The position numbers and the translations under genes are program-made. This document shows positions 52,701 through 54,242 of a stretch of 54,242 nucleotides of DNA, in pieces. Source of the stretch: an uncultured Bacilli bacterium. GTDB lineage: Bacteria; Bacillota_I; Bacilli_A; RFN20; CAG-631. Below the pieces are notes generated by a model. The model was not told the origin of the DNA, did no database searches, and saw only the letters and a program-made list of their open reading frames with translations. The stretch is taken from NCBI GenBank assembly GCA_934201705.1, contig CAKPXF010000016.1, forward strand, positions 1 through 54,242. Direction: 5' to 3'. Within the stretch, counting starts at the first letter, position 1. Every line of letters starts with the position of its first letter.

Positions 52701-53844
52701 AGGTTGTAGTAGTTTAGCAAGTATTACAATCCCAAGTGGTGTCACAAGTATAGGAGAATCAGCATTTAGAGGCTGTAGTAGTTTGAAAAGCATAAAAGTT
52801 GATAGTAATAACAAAGTATATGATAGTCGAGATAATTGTAATGCAATAATAAAAACATCAACAAATACATTATTATTTGGATGTAAGGAAACAGTTATCC
52901 CAAGTAATGTGACAAGTATAGGACGTTATGCATTTTCAGGTTGCAGTAGTTTAACAAGTATTACAATCCCAACTAGTGTCACAAGTATCGGAGAGCATGC
53001 TTTTAAAGGGTGCAGCAGTTTAACAAGCATAGAAATTCCAACTAGTGTCACAAGTATAGGATATTCTGCATTTTGCAATTGTAGTAGTTTAACAAGTATA
53101 ACACTTCCATTTGTGGGTGGAAGTAAAGATTCGAATACATATTTAGGATATATATTTGGAGCATCTTATTACTATGAAATTGAGAAATATGTACCAAGTA
53201 GTTTAAAAGAAGTAAAAATATTAGAAGGATGCACAAGTATAGAAAAAGATGCATTTTCTTATTGTAGTAGTTTAGCAAGTATAAAAATACCAACTAGTGT
53301 CACAAGTATCGGAGAGCATGCTTTTAAAGGGTGCAGCAGTTTAACAAGCATAGAAATTCCAACTAGTGTCACAAGTATAGGATATTCTGCATTTTGCAAT
53401 TGTAGTAGTTTAACAAGTATAACACTTCCATTTGTGGGTGGAAGTAAAGATTCGAATACATATTTAGGATATATATTTGGAGCATCTTATTACTATGAAA
53501 TTGAGAAATATGTACCAAGTAGTTTAAAAGAAGTAAAAATATTAGAAGGATGCACAAGTATAGAAAAAGATGCATTTTCTTATTGTAGTAGTTTAGCAAG
53601 TATAAAAATACCAACTAGTGTCATAAGTATCGGATATTCAGCATTTGAGAATTGTAGTAGTTTAACAAGTATAGAAATCCCAAGTAATGTGACAAGTATA
53701 GAACGCTATGCATTTTCAGGTTGTAGTAGTTTAACAATTTATTGTGAAGCAACTTCTAAACCAAGTGGTTGGGCTGATTATTGGAATGTTTCAGGCTGCC
53801 CTGTGATTTGGAATTATAAAAAGGAGGGGGGTGACAATTTATGA
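46738..53844 (+). CDS. Giant BspA-like leucine-rich repeat lipoprotein
   Basis: 2368 residues from ATG 46738 with GGAGG 6 bases upstream. Signal peptide with lipobox LMVSC (Cys 23). About 25-610: Cys-rich modules of type TCxxxGxxxYxCxxC, with a block of 138-167 residues present three times (DNA from about 47050, 47464 and 47965). About 610-735: cadherin/Ig-like linker. About 735-840: InlB/Flg_new-type repeats (KLDTNGGNHLNDLSVNYGS, then FVGWE). About 850-2340: some 48 LRR_5 units (CSSLTSIEIPSSVTSIG type). C-terminal cap WADYWNVSGCPVIWNYK. A surface adhesin anchored by lipid; binding target unknown. A small gene overlaps the stop. Confidence 0.92.
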   Translation: MKKIKLKLSVLFGTLFAFLMVSCGEKPHVHNLVEHDRKDATCMEDGYEAYVECTTCDYTTYKVIKAKGHDFESNWSSDSEKHFHKCKNCDAKTDESNHTYSWVIDKEATEDETGLKHRDCDICHRISNENTKINKLQHTHNMEHVLKVEKTCTSDGNIEYYHCTKCNKNYVDEKGNKRIEDVVIKASHEYGNFINEVASTCTSEGIKGHYECSVCHTYFDVEKNKLDSLAIAKKDHDYKWIIDKEATEDETGLKHEECSVCHDKKNENTIIVKLNHTHNMEHVLKVDKTCTSNGNIEYYHCSKCNKNYLDEVGNNEVIDVVIKASHEYGSFINEVASTCSKEGIKGHYECNVCHSYFDANKNKLDSLVIAKKNHDYKITYSYSESKHYYECKNCNAKKDEENHSFTWIVDKEATEDETGLKHEECNVCHYTRNENTVIDKANHIHNMEHIFKVDKTCTRNGNIEYYHCSKCNKNYLDETGTNEVTDVVIKASHEYGSFINEIDSTCSKEGIKGHYECNVCHSYFDANKKQLNSIIINKKSHSLVHHDKKEATCIEDGYEEYDTCRNCDYTTFKTIKATGHNYQKENKIENGITKVIYKCSKCGDSYEEGCRVLDSDDFTINYKDYLYPTIEITVHNNETSIVLSSLIKVSPNCTWILSKDIEGLQEIKTKNMSLSTGHNYAYVTVWSNNNEYNTVYYVDIYRLSMYTYSFVDGKQKILKSETVEENTIIDEPNFYLLKEGYTLSWVDKNKNIVSFPYVLKNDITFSVNWVINKYNVKLDTNGGNHLNDLSVNYGSTITLPTPKNGDLVFVGWECNDRLYNKIEVKKDISLKAIWTKDFEVRLLDDGTIEVVKYIGNNKKVNEFPKYTTSIGISAFKGCIDLTSIEIPSNVTNIAKGAFSGCSSLTCIRIPYLGGSKDSNTYLGYIFGASSYSSNSSYVPSSLKEVKILEGCTSIGEYAFKGCSSLTSIEIPNGVTSIGNSAFSDCSSLTSITLPFVGGSKDSNTYLGYIFGASSSSSNSNYVPSSLKKVIILEECTSIGYGAFKGCSSLTSITLPFVGGSKDSNTYLGYIFGASSYSCNSDYVPSSLKEIIILEGCTSIGEYAFKGCSSLTSIEIPSSVTSIEDGAFSGCSGLASIEIPNSVTSIRYSAFYNCSSLASITIPSSVTSIGILAFYGCSSLTSIEIPSSVTSIEDGAFYNCSSLASIEIPNSVTSIEKDAFSYCSSLASITIPTSVTSIGESAFYGCSSLTRIEIPSSVTSIEDGAFSGCSGLTSIEIPNSVTSIRYSAFSGCSSLTNIEIPTSVISIGVCVFSGCSSLASITIPTSVTSIGGSAFSGCSSLKSIKVDKNNKVYDSRENCNAIIETSTNTLLFGCKETVIPSNVTSIGRAAFVDCSSLTNIEIPTSVISIGGSAFYKCSSLTSIEIPTSVTSIGGSAFRDCSSLTSITLPFVGGSKDSNTYLGYIFGASYYYEIEKYVPSSLKEIIILEGCTSIGDGAFYKCSSLASITIPTSVTCIGARAFSSCSSLKNLEIPTSVTTIANDVFSGCSSLTSIKIPNSVTSIEKDAFSYCSSLASITIPTSVTSIGESAFYGCSSLTRIEISTSVTSIGNFAFYNCSSLTNIEIPSSVTTIANGVFSGCSSLTSIKIPNSVTSIGGRTFSSCSSLTSIEIPTSVTSIGNFAFYNCSSLTNIEIPSSVTTIANGVFSGCGSLTSIKIPTSVTSIDARAFSSCSSLTSIKIPNSVTSIGESAFEGCSSLTNIEIPSSVTTIANDVFSGCSSLTSIEIPSSVTSIEYSAFYNCSSLTSIKIPSSVTSIGSGAFENCSSLTSITLPFVGGSKNSNTHLGYIFGASSYWNNKDYVPSSLKEVKILEGCTSIGSSAFEDCSSLTSIEIPNSVTSIGGSAFYGCSSLTSITFPFVGGSKDSNTYLGYIFGASYYYEIEKYVPSSLKEIIILEGCTSIEKDAFYKCSSLASITIPTSVTSIGESAFEGCSSLASITIPSGVTSIGESAFRGCSSLKSIKVDSNNKVYDSRDNCNAIIKTSTNTLLFGCKETVIPSNVTSIGRYAFSGCSSLTSITIPTSVTSIGEHAFKGCSSLTSIEIPTSVTSIGYSAFCNCSSLTSITLPFVGGSKDSNTYLGYIFGASYYYEIEKYVPSSLKEVKILEGCTSIEKDAFSYCSSLASIKIPTSVTSIGEHAFKGCSSLTSIEIPTSVTSIGYSAFCNCSSLTSITLPFVGGSKDSNTYLGYIFGASYYYEIEKYVPSSLKEVKILEGCTSIEKDAFSYCSSLASIKIPTSVISIGYSAFENCSSLTSIEIPSNVTSIERYAFSGCSSLTIYCEATSKPSGWADYWNVSGCPVIWNYKKEGGDNL
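49330..53740 (+). repeat. 69-bp LRR_5 repeat array with eight long inserts
   Basis: Units of 23 codons, nearly identical in DNA. Eight units carry a long insert starting LGGSKDSNTYLGYIFGA or FVGGSKDSNTYLGYIFGA and ending YVPSSLKE: DNA from about 49471, 49727, 49907, 51086, 52234, 52488, 53116 and 53437. Two copies of another variant (VYDSRENCNAII, VYDSRDNCNAII) are at about 50788 and 52818. Confidence 0.85.
52969..53623 (+). repeat. 334-bp exact direct repeat with 321-bp period
   Basis: 52969-53302 equals 53290-53623 base for base, a shift of 321 bases (107 codons). The frame is kept. The first mismatches are 52968/53289 and 53303/53624. It is a very recent tandem duplication inside the LRR array. 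Confidence 0.95.
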
Positions 53845-54104
53845 AGTATAAAGATATAAAAGCAAAAATAATTAATGAGAAAAAGCGATTGAAAGATCCT
53901 AATGAAATATTAATAAGCGTATACAATATTTATGATGAAATGAAATTACCACATCAATATACTAAGATTAATAAGGGTGAAAAATATGAAAATGAACTAA
54001 TTAATCAAGCCACAAAATTATTGGCTAAAATATATAACGAGTATAAAGATGAAGCTTCTGATGATATTACATTGTTGTATAAAATTGCTAATATTATTGA
54101 ATAA
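53841..54104 (+). CDS. Small helical protein coupled to the BspA-like gene
   Basis: 87 residues, Lys/Glu/Asn rich, likely all-helical, no signal peptide or membrane helix. Its ATG overlaps the stop of the giant gene (ATGA) and AAGGAGGGGGGTGA lies just upstream, so translation is coupled. A perfect palindrome AATAAAATATTTTATT follows its stop. No family recognised. The position suggests a cytoplasmic partner or regulator of the adhesin, but this is a guess. Confidence 0.75.
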   Translation: MKYKDIKAKIINEKKRLKDPNEILISVYNIYDEMKLPHQYTKINKGEKYENELINQATKLLAKIYNEYKDEASDDITLLYKIANIIE

Positions 54105-54166
54105 AATATTTTATTAAAAATACTAATTTGCACAGTGGGACCTATAAACTGATATAATAGGGGCTG

Positions 54167-54191
54167 TGTACTAGTCAAGAAAAAGTAGACA
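54167..54191. mobile_element. Terminus of an IS3-family-like insertion sequence
   Basis: TGTACTAGTCAAGAAAAAGTAGACA looks like the TG-starting inverted end of IS3/IS150-type elements. Next to it the C-terminal codons of a transposase-like frame run to the window edge. The bases just outside (54131-54168) form CACAG..CTGTG with inner CCTAT/ATAGG. The element continues beyond the window. Confidence 0.6.
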
Positions 54192-54195
54192 ATAT

Positions 54196-54242
54196 TTATT
54201 TAGAATAATAAAGATCTTTAAATTGTTTTGGAGTTAAATAAT
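54196..54242 (-). CDS. IS3-family transposase OrfB, C-terminal end only
   Basis: The minus-strand frame ends at TAA 54196-54198 and reads YLTPKQFKDLYYSK. The Thr-Pro and Tyr-Tyr pattern resembles the end of the rve integrase domain of IS150-type OrfB (LTPxxFRxxYY). It is cut by the window edge, 5 bases from the IS terminus at 54167-54191. Only 14 residues are visible, so the family is a probable call. Confidence 0.55.
   Translation of the reverse strand, partial: YLTPKQFKDLYYSK

Noticed and set aside
49113..53614. Many minus-strand open frames inside the giant LRR gene
   Set aside because: They are mirror readings of the same 69-bp repeat with no SD or conserved start; repeats keep all frames open together.
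49330..53740. Non-coding satellite DNA
   Set aside because: Period is 69 bases (23 codons), the frame is open throughout, and the product is a known LRR_5 protein.
54101..54116. Terminator after the 87-residue gene
   Set aside because: AATAAAATATTTTATT is a perfect palindrome but has no G or C in the stem and no loop, so it is too weak to call.
1..54242. Mycoplasma-type genetic code (TGA as Trp)
   Set aside because: TGA ends real genes (for example at 24532 and 53844) and Trp positions in conserved motifs use TGG.

Overview
AT-rich (clearly low-GC) window with Gram-positive style regulation and the standard stop set: TGA ends real genes (for example 23570-24532) and Trp is TGG. A T-box upstream of leuS, a guanine riboswitch, CcpA-type cre boxes, strong SD sites, many lipoproteins and a spore germination protease (gpr) point to a Bacillota lineage. 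The best guess is an uncultured, host-associated Bacilli / Erysipelotrichia-like bacterium with an anaerobic lifestyle (class III ribonucleotide reductase, Rnf complex). The species cannot be named from sequence alone.

Layout. 1-3032: possible end of a structured RNA, a promoter that runs straight into a strong terminator, a DUF2974 hydrolase, a glycerophosphodiester phosphodiesterase and small membrane proteins. 3079-6146: peptidases PepF and M18. 6237-9651 (minus): two NCS2 nucleobase permeases. The first sits behind a guanine riboswitch and a cre box. The second sits behind a translated leader peptide whose U-rich end runs into a terminator, like enterobacterial pyrBI attenuation. 9760-13396: GtrA, a flavoprotein and an ArnT-like membrane glycosyltransferase. 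13459-16182 (minus): nrdD-nrdG. 16555-27817: lipoproteins (DUF885 peptidase, tandem thioredoxin-like, SGNH hydrolase), DUF4127, gpr, fmt, cdaA, a PfkB kinase and a cre-controlled small gene. 27897-30510 (minus): leuS with its T-box.

30780-41098 is one long plus-strand run centred on an Rnf ion-pumping ferredoxin:NAD+ oxidoreductase: rnfC-D-G-E-A-B, then a NusG-II protein, a Gx transporter and ApbE, the flavinyl transferase that loads FMN on RnfG and RnfD. This Rnf is unusual. RnfB is cut to 104 residues and has no ferredoxin domains, RnfD carries an extra C-terminal FMN-bind-like domain, and two short Cys-containing membrane proteins (45 and 50 residues, absent from standard gene calls) are embedded in the operon.

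41129-46387 holds a DUF4143 AAA ATPase behind 23-bp tandem repeats, a pair of ABC exporter half-transporters and a divergent XRE repressor with repeated ACTAAAGT-type sites. 46738-53844 is a giant BspA-like lipoprotein (2368 aa) with Cys-rich modules and about 48 leucine-rich repeats, including a 334-bp exact internal duplication. The window ends in the terminus of an IS3-family-like insertion sequence on the minus strand.

The strongest candidates for new biology are the pyrL-like leader attenuator (9461-9651) and the minimal/rearranged Rnf operon with its Cys-rich miniproteins (31654-38139).
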